Origin: CAZPXF01 sp964590945
GTDB lineage: Bacteria; Bacillota; Clostridia; Lachnospirales; Lachnospiraceae
Length of the DNA: 10,997 bases
NCBI GenBank assembly: GCA_964590945.1
Contig: CAZPXF010000076.1
Span: forward strand, 1-10,997
Reading direction: 5' to 3'
Shown one piece after another: positions 1 through 6,496 of this stretch. Below the pieces are notes generated by a model that was not told the DNA's origin, did not search any database, and was given only the letters and a program-made list of their open reading frames with translations. The first letter of the stretch is position 1. Each line of letters begins with the position of its first letter. Position numbers and translations under genes: made by a program.

Positions 1-2
1 CA

Positions 3-353
3 TTTGATGTTCTTCCTAAGAAAGAAGTTATCGCTATCAGGAAAGAATGGGAGAAGCTTGAGAAGAACCTTGGCGGGATCAAGGATATGAAGAAGCTCCC
101 GGACGCTATTTTCGTAGTAGATCCTAAGAAGGAAAGAATCTGTGTTCAGGAAGCACATGCGCTTGGAATCACTCTGATCGGTATTGCTGATACAAACTGT
201 GATCCGGAAGAACTTGACTATGTGATCCCGGGTAACGACGATGCGATCCGTGCAGTGAAGCTTCTCGTTTCCAAGATGGCCGATGCAGTTGTAGAGGCTA
301 ATCAGGGAGAGGCTGAGGAAGTTCCGGTTGAGGAAGAGGCAGTAGAAGAGTAA
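3..353 (+). CDS. rpsB: 30S ribosomal protein S2, C-terminal part (5' end outside window)
   Basis: This is the last 116 codons of ribosomal protein S2, a small-subunit protein that is among the last to join the 30S particle. The reading frame is open from base 3 and ends at TAA 351-353. The family signature is clear: LGGIKDMKKLPD, then FVVDPKKE, then EAHALGI and IADTNCDPEELDYVIPGNDD, which is the conserved DTN-x-DP...IPGNDD block of S2. A short acidic tail rich in Glu follows, as is common in Firmicutes. The ATG at 87 is internal and is not a start. The tsf gene begins 33 bp downstream with no terminator between, which is the usual rpsB-tsf operon. Codon use is strongly biased, as expected for a highly expressed gene. 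Confidence 0.97.
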   Translation, partial: FDVLPKKEVIAIRKEWEKLEKNLGGIKDMKKLPDAIFVVDPKKERICVQEAHALGITLIGIADTNCDPEELDYVIPGNDDAIRAVKLLVSKMADAVVEANQGEAEEVPVEEEAVEE

Positions 354-386
354 GTCAATAAACACTGAATTTTGGAGGTTATTATC

Positions 387-1319
387 ATGGCTGTTACAGC
401 AAAGATGGTGAAAGAACTTAGAGAGATGACCGGCGCCGGCATGATGGACTGCAAGAAGGCCCTGACTGCTACAGAAGGTGATATGGACAAGGCGGTAGAG
501 TTCCTTAGAGAAAAGGGACTTGCTACAGCTCAGAAGAAGGCTGGAAGAATTGCTGCTGAAGGGATTGTTACAACAGTTATTTCCGAGGATGGAAAGAAAG
601 CTGTTGCTGTTGAGGTGAATTCCGAGACGGATTTCGTAGCTAAGAATGATAAATTCCAGGGTTATGTACTGAATGTCGCGAAACAGGCTCTTACAACAGA
701 GGCTGCTGACATCGATGCTTTCCTGGCTGAGCCCTGGGCGCTTGATACAAGCAAGACCGTTAAGGAGGAGCTTGCAGCTCAGATCGCTGTTATCGGCGAG
801 AACATGAAGATCAGAAGATTTGCACAGGTATGTGAGGAGAATGGTTATATCGCTTCTTATATCCATGCAGGCGGAAAGATCGGTGTTCTGATCGATGTTG
901 AGACAGATGTAGTGAACGATGCAGTAAAAGAGATGGCTAAGAACGTGGCTATGCAGACGGCAGCTCTGAAGCCTCTTTACACAAACAGAGGCGAGGTAGA
1001 TCAGAACTACATCGAGAAGGAGAAAGAGATTCTCACAGCGGCTGCTAAGAATGAGAAGCCGGATGCACCGGACAAGATCATCAACGGCATGGTTATGGGA
1101 CGTATCAACAAAGAACTCAAGGAAATCTGCCTGATGGATCAGGTATACGTTAAGGCAGAGGATGGCAAGCAGTCCGTTGCTAAATACGTAGAGCAGGTTG
1201 CAAAAGAGAACAGCGCTAAGATCACGATCAAAGGATTTGTCCGTTTCGAGACAGGCGAAGGTCTCGAGAAGAGAAATGATGACTTTGCTGCTGAAGTGGC
1301 TGCTCAGGCGGGCTTATAA
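387..1319 (+). CDS. tsf: Translation elongation factor Ts
   Basis: EF-Ts is the cytoplasmic guanine nucleotide exchange factor that regenerates EF-Tu-GTP. The protein is 310 residues. It opens with the N-terminal UBA-like domain (VKELREMTGAGMMDCKKAL, about residues 7-26) and contains the EF-Tu-contacting core motif with NSETDFVAKND (about residues 77-87), both diagnostic. The later dimerisation/core half has KPLYTNR and ends in the usual C-terminal module. I chose the ATG at 387 because GGAGG at 374-378 lies 8 bases upstream and MAVTAKMVKELR is the normal N-terminus. The in-frame TTG at 372 would overlap the ribosome binding site. The gene is co-transcribed with rpsB and is followed by a hairpin and a terminator rather than by a further translation gene. 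Confidence 0.97.
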   Translation: MAVTAKMVKELREMTGAGMMDCKKALTATEGDMDKAVEFLREKGLATAQKKAGRIAAEGIVTTVISEDGKKAVAVEVNSETDFVAKNDKFQGYVLNVAKQALTTEAADIDAFLAEPWALDTSKTVKEELAAQIAVIGENMKIRRFAQVCEENGYIASYIHAGGKIGVLIDVETDVVNDAVKEMAKNVAMQTAALKPLYTNRGEVDQNYIEKEKEILTAAAKNEKPDAPDKIINGMVMGRINKELKEICLMDQVYVKAEDGKQSVAKYVEQVAKENSAKITIKGFVRFETGEGLEKRNDDFAAEVAAQAGL

Positions 1320-1344
1320 GCACGTTGTTTCAGTTGCCGGGTTA

Positions 1345-1379
1345 TGCGAAAGGAAGCTCCGGTGGTGGTTCCTTTCGCA
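1345..1379 (+). other. Perfect 11-bp stem-loop just after tsf, no T-tract
   Basis: TGCGAAAGGAA (1345-1355) pairs perfectly with TTCCTTTCGCA (1369-1379) across a 13-nt loop. The right arm is followed by TGTAAATATG rather than a run of T, so this is not a classical intrinsic terminator by itself. It sits between tsf and the terminator at 1393-1430. It may protect the 3' end of the rpsB-tsf mRNA or act as a processing site; that role is inference. Confidence 0.6.
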
Positions 1380-1392
1380 ATGTAAATATGAG

Positions 1393-1430
1393 AAAAGGGC
1401 CGATACAGATTTGTGGTCGGCTCTTTTTTT
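1393..1430 (+). terminator. Intrinsic terminator of the rpsB-tsf operon
   Basis: The GGGCCGA arm (1397-1403) pairs with TCGGCTC (1417-1423) with one G-U pair. The stem is lengthened by AAAA at 1393-1396 against the first Ts. The right arm runs straight into seven Ts (1424-1430). This is a textbook Rho-independent terminator. Confidence 0.9.
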
Positions 1431-1457
1431 AAAAGTATATTGTGAGGGAATTATAAG

Positions 1458-2480
1458 ATGAGCAGACAAAACCGATATTGCATACACTGTGGAAAGAAGC
1501 TGGGTAAAACGGCGATTTACTGCCCGTTCTGCGGAAATAAGATCGAAGATATCTCAGATGATATTTCGGAAGATATGGAAGAAGATATGTTTGAGGATGA
1601 TTTTGAAGATCCTTATGACCAAAAGGGCAGTTCCGGCCTCTTGAAATGGCTCATCGGAATCGTTGTTGTGCTGGTGGTTCTTGTTATCGCTGCGATCGCT
1701 CTGTTTGTGGGATTGTCAAAGAGAGATAACGGCGCCGCTTCAGTGGAAGAGCCTGTAAGCGAGAGTACAGTCACAGAGGTGGAAGAAACAGTTCAGGATG
1801 GAAATGAGCCGAATGACTCGGAGGATCAGGCGGTGGTCTTAACAGATGGTTCTCCGGTGACCGGTTATTTGGAATCAAAGGATGATATCGATTATTTTGT
1901 GATCAATGCGGCGGAAGCAGGCAGCGCGGTATTAGAATTCCGGCACACGGCAGATGGCGAGAAGGATGGCGTGGGCTGGCGGCTGAATTATGGAGAGAAC
2001 GGCAGGACAAGTACAAAGCTCTGCTGGCTTTCCGAGGATCGGACAGAGATTGAGCTTTCTCTGGCTTCGGGGATCAATTATGTGTATATCAGCGCCGACA
2101 GTGCGATGAGCGCCGATACATTGGAGCGCGTCAGGAATACGCCGTATTATATTTCCGTAACAATGGCCGGGGAGGAAGAAGAGGAAGAAGAGGAAGAGGA
2201 AGAACAGGAGCCGACTGTGAACAGCGGATATATTATTCCGGACAGCAACAGCCGGTATCTGTCGGTTTCGGATCTGAAAGGCCTTTCATCTTCCGAACTT
2301 CGTCTGGCACGCAATGAGATTTATGCACGCCATGGCAGGACGTTTGACGACAGCGGCGTTCAAAATTATTTTAACAGCCAGAGCTGGTATAAGGGAACCA
2401 TTTCGCCGGACGCATTCAGCGAGAGTATGCTGAATGCATATGAGAAGGCAAATGTAGAATTGATCAGGCAATATGAGTAG
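1458..2480 (+). CDS. Zinc-ribbon, single-pass membrane protein with PPC-like and C-terminal YARHG domains
   Basis: The protein has 340 residues. Residues 8-25 form a small zinc ribbon with CxxC pairs at C8/C11 and C22/C25 (CIHCGKKL and YCPFCGNK). A very acidic stretch (about 30-54) follows, then one hydrophobic segment (about 64-86, WLIGIVVVLVVLVIAAIAL). By the arrangement the ribbon should be cytoplasmic and the rest outside. Residues about 125-235 resemble a pre-peptidase C-terminal type beta-sandwich (DGSPVTGYLESKDDIDYF...). A run of 11 Glu follows (239-249). The end (about 258-340) is a YARHG domain with RNEIYARHGR as its signature. YARHG domains are thought to be extracellular and wall-associated in Firmicutes; no enzymatic function is known. 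The start is ATG with GAGGGA 8 bases upstream. I see no good promoter between it and the tsf terminator. Domain calls are firm for ribbon, TM and YARHG, and weaker for the PPC-like part. Confidence 0.88.
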   Translation: MSRQNRYCIHCGKKLGKTAIYCPFCGNKIEDISDDISEDMEEDMFEDDFEDPYDQKGSSGLLKWLIGIVVVLVVLVIAAIALFVGLSKRDNGAASVEEPVSESTVTEVEETVQDGNEPNDSEDQAVVLTDGSPVTGYLESKDDIDYFVINAAEAGSAVLEFRHTADGEKDGVGWRLNYGENGRTSTKLCWLSEDRTEIELSLASGINYVYISADSAMSADTLERVRNTPYYISVTMAGEEEEEEEEEEEQEPTVNSGYIIPDSNSRYLSVSDLKGLSSSELRLARNEIYARHGRTFDDSGVQNYFNSQSWYKGTISPDAFSESMLNAYEKANVELIRQYE

Positions 2481-2495
2481 CAGCGGACAGTTCGT

Positions 2496-2665
2496 ATGAG
2501 ATTACGGAAACTTCTTCTTCTTTTGTTGTATGCGTTTTGACCGGCAGTATTTCAGGATGCAAAAAGAAGGATGACGCAGATAATATTAAAAGAAATATCG
2601 TGCACGTAGAAAAAAACCTGAAATGCATAGTTTTTTTCTACGTGCATATACTTTTTATTGGGTGA
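2496..2665 (+). pseudogene. Probable remnant of a lipoprotein gene (frameshifted signal peptide)
   Basis: From ATG 2496 the frame reads MRLRKLLLLLLYAF and stops at TGA 2538-2540. This is a typical lipoprotein n-region and hydrophobic core. In the frame starting at 2534 the reading continues as VLTGSISGCKKKDDAD, which carries a lipobox (ISGC) followed by a charged linker. It stays open to TGA 2663-2665. Joining the two frames at about 2534 gives a credible lipoprotein signal peptide, so a single frameshift in the TTTT region is the simplest reading. No clear Shine-Dalgarno sequence precedes the ATG, and the distal part is taken up by an inverted repeat, so the gene appears decayed and truncated. 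The original protein cannot be identified. The alternative is chance hydrophobic coding. Confidence 0.4.
2601..2646. repeat. Perfect 16-bp inverted repeat with 14-nt loop
   Basis: TGCACGTAGAAAAAAA (2601-2616) is exactly complementary to TTTTTTTCTACGTGCA (2631-2646). The loop (2617-2630) itself contains the palindrome ATGCAT. The A7/T7 blocks lie inside the stem next to the loop and the GC-containing part is outermost, the opposite of a normal terminator. It may still end transcription of the upstream zinc-ribbon gene, or be the trace of a small mobile repeat. It lies inside the lipoprotein remnant. Confidence 0.75.
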
Positions 2666-2736
2666 TTTTCAAAAGCATGTTGATAAAACTACCAAAAAAC
2701 GAAAGCGGACAAGCTTATTTACAGGAAACTTTTACA

Positions 2737-2765
2737 TTGACACAGAGAAGGAAAAATAATAAAAT
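2737..2765 (+). promoter_or_regulatory. SigA-type promoter of the small SleB-like hydrolase gene
   Basis: A perfect -35 box TTGACA (2737-2742) is separated by 17 bp from the -10 box TAAAAT (2760-2765). The predicted start of transcription, near 2772, leaves a leader of about 55 nt before the ATG at 2826. This is a vegetative-type promoter, not an obvious sporulation sigma (SigE/SigG) promoter. Confidence 0.75.
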
Positions 2766-2825
2766 GGCATCTGATGTTTGCGATGAATACAAAAGTAAGA
2801 CAGAAACGTAGATGAAGGAGGTTCT

Positions 2826-3317
2826 ATGAACAACAAAAAGAAATGTATTTTTATTGCGATGTTCATTATGACATTATTACTGTTATTTCCAATGAATTCT
2901 GAAGCAAAATCAAATCCTTATACGGTAAAAAATGTATCGTCCCGGAAGTATGAGAACAGATGGGGGATCAAAAAGATATCACAGACGGAACTGAAAGATC
3001 TTGCGAGAATCGTATATCTCGAAGCAGGAAACCAGGGGGATAAAGGGGAGCAGGCTGTGATCGAGGTTATCTTTAACCGCGTTGCCAGCAGGAAATTCCC
3101 AAATTCAATCACGAAGGTTTTATCGCAGAAACATCAATTTTCAACATGGAAAAGCCGAAGCAAAGTTAAAGTAAGAAAACAGGAAATTAAGAATATTTAT
3201 AAAGTGTTATGTGGACAGACAGATATCCTGTCTAAGAAAGCAGTTTTCTTCTCAAGAGGGCCATATAACAGCAAAGTGGAGCTTCATTATAAAGCGCACT
3301 ATTTTTGCAGATATTAG
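2826..3317 (+). CDS. Small secreted cell-wall hydrolase, SleB/CwlJ-like domain
   Basis: The protein is 163 residues, beginning with a signal peptide: KKK, then a hydrophobic core (about 7-22) and a likely cleavage after SEA at residue 27. The rest is one domain of the SleB/CwlJ family (Hydrolase_2), about residues 53-163. Its hallmarks are LARIVYLEAGNQGDKGEQAV followed by IFNRV, then FPNSI, QFS and a terminal HYFCRY. In this family a glutamate in the first motif is catalytic in SleB; here the best match is E66. SleB is a lytic transglycosylase of spore cortex, but vegetative homologues exist. The strong start signal is AAGGAGGT (2815-2822) before ATG. The gene is monocistronic, with its own promoter and a following terminator. 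Its DNA is visibly more AT-rich than the flanking operons, which fits later acquisition or relaxed constraint. Substrate and sporulation link are not shown by the sequence. Confidence 0.87.
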   Translation: MNNKKKCIFIAMFIMTLLLLFPMNSEAKSNPYTVKNVSSRKYENRWGIKKISQTELKDLARIVYLEAGNQGDKGEQAVIEVIFNRVASRKFPNSITKVLSQKHQFSTWKSRSKVKVRKQEIKNIYKVLCGQTDILSKKAVFFSRGPYNSKVELHYKAHYFCRY

Positions 3318-3331
3318 TACGGCAGTACCGT

Positions 3332-3350
3332 TCCGGAACAGACTTCCGGA
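3332..3350 (+). terminator. Short hairpin after the SleB-like gene, possible weak terminator
   Basis: TCCGGAA (3332-3338) pairs with TTCCGGA (3344-3350) over a 5-nt loop, 14 bases after the stop codon. It is followed by TATTTGATTTTG, an interrupted T-rich stretch. It may be a weak first terminator ahead of the stronger one at 3401-3448. Confidence 0.35.
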
Positions 3351-3400
3351 TATTTGATTTTGCTGTATGAAACAGATAATATGTATAGCAATCGCATGAT

Positions 3401-3448
3401 AAAGCAGCCGGAAATCCCGAGAAACAAAGCGGATTTCCGGCTGCTTTT
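3401..3448 (+). terminator. Intrinsic terminator with 17-bp stem
   Basis: AAAGCAGCCGGAAATCC (3401-3417) is perfectly complementary to GGATTTCCGGCTGCTTT (3431-3447), with a 13-nt loop and TTTT at 3445-3448. The T run is short, but the stem is long and GC-rich. It separates the SleB-like gene from the cysK promoter. The A-run on the left arm could allow some function on the other strand too. The rest of 3449-3543 shows only a small 6-bp hairpin (TGTCGT/ACGACA, 3451-3466) and no gene. Confidence 0.8.
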
Positions 3449-3543
3449 GCTGTCGTGCATACGACAAAAGGCGCAGTATAACGGCCGCAAACGTGCATAT
3501 CTGTTCAAGCAGGGAAAATTTATATATTTTTTACTTTTCATAG

Positions 3544-3572
3544 TTGACAAATGGGAAATGGAGGAATATAAT
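3544..3572 (+). promoter_or_regulatory. Consensus SigA promoter of the cysK-metY operon
   Basis: TTGACA (3544-3549) and TATAAT (3567-3572) match consensus exactly with a 17-bp spacer. The leader to ATG 3624 is only about 45 nt, too short for a SAM riboswitch or T-box. Regulation, if any, would therefore be by a DNA-binding protein. TATAAT (3567-3572) and ATTAAA (3577-3582) form an imperfect dyad around GCAT that overlaps the -10 box and could be part of an operator; this is weak because the area is AT-rich. Confidence 0.85.
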
Positions 3573-3623
3573 GCATATTAAAATATCACAGCAAACAGAT
3601 AGGAAATATAGGAGGAAGAAGAA

Positions 3624-4556
3624 ATGGCAAATATCTATAAAGGTACGCTTGGTCTTGTTGGAGGCACACCGCTTGTTGAAGTGGCTAATATTGAGAAGGA
3701 TCTTGGGCTTGAGGCGAGGATCCTTGTCAAGTTGGAATATTTCAACCCGGCAGGAAGTGTGAAGGACAGGATCGGGAAAGCCATGATCGAGGATGCGGAG
3801 GAAAGAGGCATCCTGAAAGAAGGTTCTGTTATCATTGAGCCTACATCCGGCAATACAGGGATCGGCCTTGCATCCATAGCTGCTGCAAAGGGTTACCGAA
3901 TGATCCTTACGATGCCGGAGACGATGAGTGTTGAGAGAAGAAATATTTTAAAGGCATACGGCGCTGAGATCGTTCTTACAGATGGAACAAAGGGAATGAA
4001 GGGAGCCATCGCCAAGGCAGATGAGCTGGCGAAGGAGATTCCGGGAAGCTTTATTCCGGGACAGTTTGTAAATCCGGTTAACCCGGAGATCCACAGAAAG
4101 ACGACAGGGCCTGAGATCTGGGACGACACGGACGGAGAGGTGGATATCTTTATTGCCGGAGTTGGTACAGGCGGAACATTGACAGGCGCAGGAGAATATT
4201 TGAAGTCAAAGAATCCGGATATCAGCATCGTAGCTGTAGAGCCGTCCGGCTCCCCGGTTCTTTCCACAGGAAAAGGCGGCCCGCATAAGATTCAGGGAAT
4301 CGGAGCCGGATTCGTACCGGATGTATTGAATACAGAGATCTATAATGAGATTCTTCCGATTGACAATGACGCGGCATTTGAAAAAGCAAAATATCTCGCT
4401 AAGAAAGAGGGCGTTCTGGTAGGTATCTCCTCCGGCGCAGCGCTCGATGCAGCGATCCAGCTTGCAAAGCGTCCGGAAAACAAAGGGAAGACGATCGTAG
4501 CGATCCTTCCGGATTCCGGCGACAGATATTATTCAACGCCGCTCTTTGGAGAATAA
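3624..4556 (+). CDS. cysK: Cysteine synthase (O-acetylserine sulfhydrylase)
   Basis: This PLP enzyme makes L-cysteine and acetate from O-acetylserine and sulfide in the cytoplasm. It is 310 residues, the usual CysK length. Visible family motifs are the PLP-lysine segment NPAGSVKDR with K47, the substrate/PLP loop EPTSGNTG (72-79) with N77, the phosphate-binding glycine loop GVGTGGTLTG (179-188), and the C-terminal PDSGDRYYST (296-305) that contacts the PLP ring. There is no CBS-type regulatory extension, so it is a cysteine synthase rather than cystathionine beta-synthase. GGAGG at 3611-3615 precedes the ATG by 8 bases. It is the first gene of an operon with the O-acetylhomoserine sulfhydrylase 50 bp downstream. 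Confidence 0.96.
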   Translation: MANIYKGTLGLVGGTPLVEVANIEKDLGLEARILVKLEYFNPAGSVKDRIGKAMIEDAEERGILKEGSVIIEPTSGNTGIGLASIAAAKGYRMILTMPETMSVERRNILKAYGAEIVLTDGTKGMKGAIAKADELAKEIPGSFIPGQFVNPVNPEIHRKTTGPEIWDDTDGEVDIFIAGVGTGGTLTGAGEYLKSKNPDISIVAVEPSGSPVLSTGKGGPHKIQGIGAGFVPDVLNTEIYNEILPIDNDAAFEKAKYLAKKEGVLVGISSGAALDAAIQLAKRPENKGKTIVAILPDSGDRYYSTPLFGE

Positions 4557-4606
4557 GCAAAGCCTCAGACGCTTGAAGTAATAAACACAGAAAGGAATTA
4601 TCAACA

Positions 4607-5914
4607 ATGGCAGAAAAAATCACGAGAGAGAATAGAAATTTAAAATTTGAAACATTACAGCTTCATGTAGGACAGGAGAATCCGGATCCGGCATCTGACG
4701 CCCGCGCGGTTCCGATCTATGCAACGACATCTTATGTATTCCACAATTCTGCTCATGCAGCGGCGCGCTTTGGCCTGGCGGATGCAGGTAATATTTACGG
4801 CAGACTGACCAACTCCACGCAGGGAGTATTTGAGGACAGAATCGCAGCGCTTGAGGGCGGCGTCGCAGGCCTTGCAGTTTCCTCCGGCGCAGCAGCGATC
4901 ACATATGCGATCCAGGCGCTCGCAGGACAGGGGGAGCATATCGTAGCACAGAAGACGATTTACGGAGGCACCTCCAACCTTCTCGGCCATACACTTCCTC
5001 TTTATGGGATTTCTACAACCTTTGTAGACGCGCACAATCTTGAGGAGGTTGAGGGCGCTATTCAGGAAAATACGAAAGCGATATTTATTGAGACGCTTGG
5101 CAATCCGAACAGTGATATTCCGGATATCGATGCAATCTCCGAGATCGCTCACAGGCATGGACTTCCGGTAGTTATTGACAACACATTCGGGACGCCTTAT
5201 CTGATCCGTCCGATCGAGCATGGAGCGGACATTGTAGTTCATTCCGCAACAAAGTTTATCGGCGGACACGGAACAACACTTGGCGGCGTGATTGTTGACA
5301 GCGGCAAATTTGACTGGGCAGCCAGCGGAAGATATCCCTGGATCTCCGAACCAAATCCAAGCTATCATGGCGTGCGCTTCACGGAAGCGGCAGGCCCGGC
5401 AGCATTCGTAACATACATCCGCGCGATCCTGCTCAGAGATACAGGATCAACGATCTCCCCATTTGCGGCTTTCCTTCTTTTGCAGGGAACAGAGACACTG
5501 TCATTGAGACTTGACCGCCACAATGAGAATACAAAGAAGGTCGTTGAGTATCTTGTAAACCATCCGCTGGTAGAGCATGTCAATCATCCGTCTCTGCCGG
5601 ATCATCCGGATCACGAGCTGTATAAGAAATACTTCCCGAACGGCGGAGCAAGTATCTTTACATTCGAGATCAAGGGCGGAATCGAGGAAGCGCATAAATT
5701 TATCGATAATCTGGAGCTGTTTTCACTTCTTGCAAATGTTGCAGATGTGAAGTCTCTGGTTATTCATCCGGCTACAACGACACATAGCCAGTGTACGGAG
5801 GAAGAGCTTCTGGATCAGGGCATTAAGCCAAACACAATCCGTCTGTCCATCGGAACAGAGCATATTGACGATATCATTCAGGATCTGGATGAAGCGTTCA
5901 AGGCTCTTCAGTAA
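4607..5914 (+). CDS. metY: O-acetylhomoserine sulfhydrylase (O-acetylhomoserine aminocarboxypropyltransferase)
   Basis: The enzyme is a 435-residue member of the Cys/Met metabolism PLP family. It uses O-acetylhomoserine and sulfide to make homocysteine, the direct-sulfhydrylation route to methionine. The length of about 430 and the N-terminus FETLQLHVGQ...PIYATTSYVF are typical of MetY rather than the shorter cystathionine gamma-synthase or gamma-lyase (about 380-400). The family landmarks are YGRLTNSTQ, SSGAAAI, VIDNTFGTPYL and the PLP-lysine motif HSATKFIGGHG with K216. The C-terminal part has RLSIGTEHIDDI. Start ATG 4607 is preceded by AAAGGA at about 4590-4595. It shares the cysK promoter and is closed by the terminator at 5929. 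Together the two genes direct sulfide to both sulfur amino acids. Some relatives also accept O-acetylserine; this cannot be judged here. Confidence 0.93.
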   Translation: MAEKITRENRNLKFETLQLHVGQENPDPASDARAVPIYATTSYVFHNSAHAAARFGLADAGNIYGRLTNSTQGVFEDRIAALEGGVAGLAVSSGAAAITYAIQALAGQGEHIVAQKTIYGGTSNLLGHTLPLYGISTTFVDAHNLEEVEGAIQENTKAIFIETLGNPNSDIPDIDAISEIAHRHGLPVVIDNTFGTPYLIRPIEHGADIVVHSATKFIGGHGTTLGGVIVDSGKFDWAASGRYPWISEPNPSYHGVRFTEAAGPAAFVTYIRAILLRDTGSTISPFAAFLLLQGTETLSLRLDRHNENTKKVVEYLVNHPLVEHVNHPSLPDHPDHELYKKYFPNGGASIFTFEIKGGIEEAHKFIDNLELFSLLANVADVKSLVIHPATTTHSQCTEEELLDQGIKPNTIRLSIGTEHIDDIIQDLDEAFKALQ

Positions 5915-5928
5915 AAATACAGGCAAAG

Positions 5929-5961
5929 AAGGAGAATGGGAGCAATCTCATTCTCTTTTTT
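5929..5961 (+). terminator. Intrinsic terminator of the cysK-metY operon
   Basis: GAGAATGGG (5932-5940) pairs with CTCATTCTC (5947-5955), with one G-U pair and a 6-nt loop. The stem is followed at once by TTTTTT (5956-5961). Bases AAG before the left arm can extend the stem against the Ts. Confidence 0.9.
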
Positions 5962-5975
5962 AGCGCGGCTGCAGG

Positions 5976-6004
5976 TTGAAAATTTCCGGTATTTCATTTA
6001 TACT
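5976..6004 (+). promoter_or_regulatory. SigA-type promoter of the GNAT-glycosyltransferase-SGNH genes
   Basis: TTGAAA (5976-5981), 17-bp spacer, TATACT (5999-6004). The predicted start of transcription, near 6011, leaves a leader of about 25 nt before ATG 6037. Confidence 0.65.
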
Positions 6005-6036
6005 ATAACAAATTGTTTTTATGGGGGATATGAGAT

Positions 6037-6471
6037 ATGGAGATCAGGGAAATGCTTGACCTGGAGATCGAAAGGGCGTTGGAGCTTTCGGGCAGGGTTT
6101 TTCTCGAATATGAGGGTTCGGATTACACACAGGAGGGGATCGAGGAATTTCAGAGTTCTATAAAAAATCCGGATTTTTACGGACAGCTCCGGTTCTATGG
6201 CGCATTTGAAAACGGGGAACTTAAGGGGACGCTGGCGACAAGGAATGAGGGAAGTCACATCGCGCTCTTTTTTGTGGATGGGAAATATCATGGAATGGGA
6301 ATCGGAAGACAGCTCTTTGAGCGGGCGAAACGTGATAATCTGTCAGGCAGGATGACGGTGAACGCTTCTCCCTTTGCAAATGTGATCTACCATAAGCTGG
6401 GATTTGTGGATATGGATTCCGAGCAGATCGTATGCGGGATGCGGTATACTCCGATGATCTGTTATATATAA
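6037..6471 (+). CDS. GNAT-family N-acetyltransferase
   Basis: A 144-residue single-domain acyltransferase of the GNAT superfamily, which moves an acetyl group from acetyl-CoA to an amine. The acetyl-CoA-binding motif A is visible at about residues 77-96, with the beta4 strand HIALFFVD and the pyrophosphate loop YHGMGIGRQLFE. Motif B follows as NASPFANVIYHKLGF (about 119-133). The N-terminal part is divergent, so the substrate is unknown. A GGGGG block (6023-6027) precedes ATG 6037. Only 25 bp separate it from the next gene, so the two are probably co-transcribed. It could modify a small molecule, a sugar or a protein N-terminus; the neighbourhood favours no one of these strongly. Confidence 0.88.
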   Translation: MEIREMLDLEIERALELSGRVFLEYEGSDYTQEGIEEFQSSIKNPDFYGQLRFYGAFENGELKGTLATRNEGSHIALFFVDGKYHGMGIGRQLFERAKRDNLSGRMTVNASPFANVIYHKLGFVDMDSEQIVCGMRYTPMICYI

Positions 6472-6496
6472 TCTGAAAGTGCAAAGGAAGGCGTTT

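Noticed and set aside
2623..2811. 62-residue + strand open frame in the gap before the small hydrolase
   Set aside because: It starts in the loop of the inverted repeat, lacks a ribosome site and its end is covered by the promoter at 2737-2765.
3232..3550. Overlapping minus-strand open frames of 71 to 88 residues near 3232-3550
   Set aside because: They cross the terminator hairpin and share no start signal or recognisable motif; most likely chance.
3354..3581. 75-residue + strand open frame between the SleB-like gene and cysK
   Set aside because: It runs through the 17-bp-stem terminator and the cysK promoter, with no ribosome site or domain.
3618..4556. S-box or T-box upstream of cysK
   Set aside because: The leader between the consensus promoter and the ATG is only about 45 nt, with no matching stem structure.
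4598..4606. TTATCAACA before metY resembles a DnaA box
   Set aside because: It differs from TTATCCACA at one base, stands alone and is not near any origin feature.
4655..5368. 237-residue open frame on the minus strand inside metY
   Set aside because: It lies antisense to a well-supported enzyme gene, has an unlikely Cys/Arg-rich composition and no recognisable domain.
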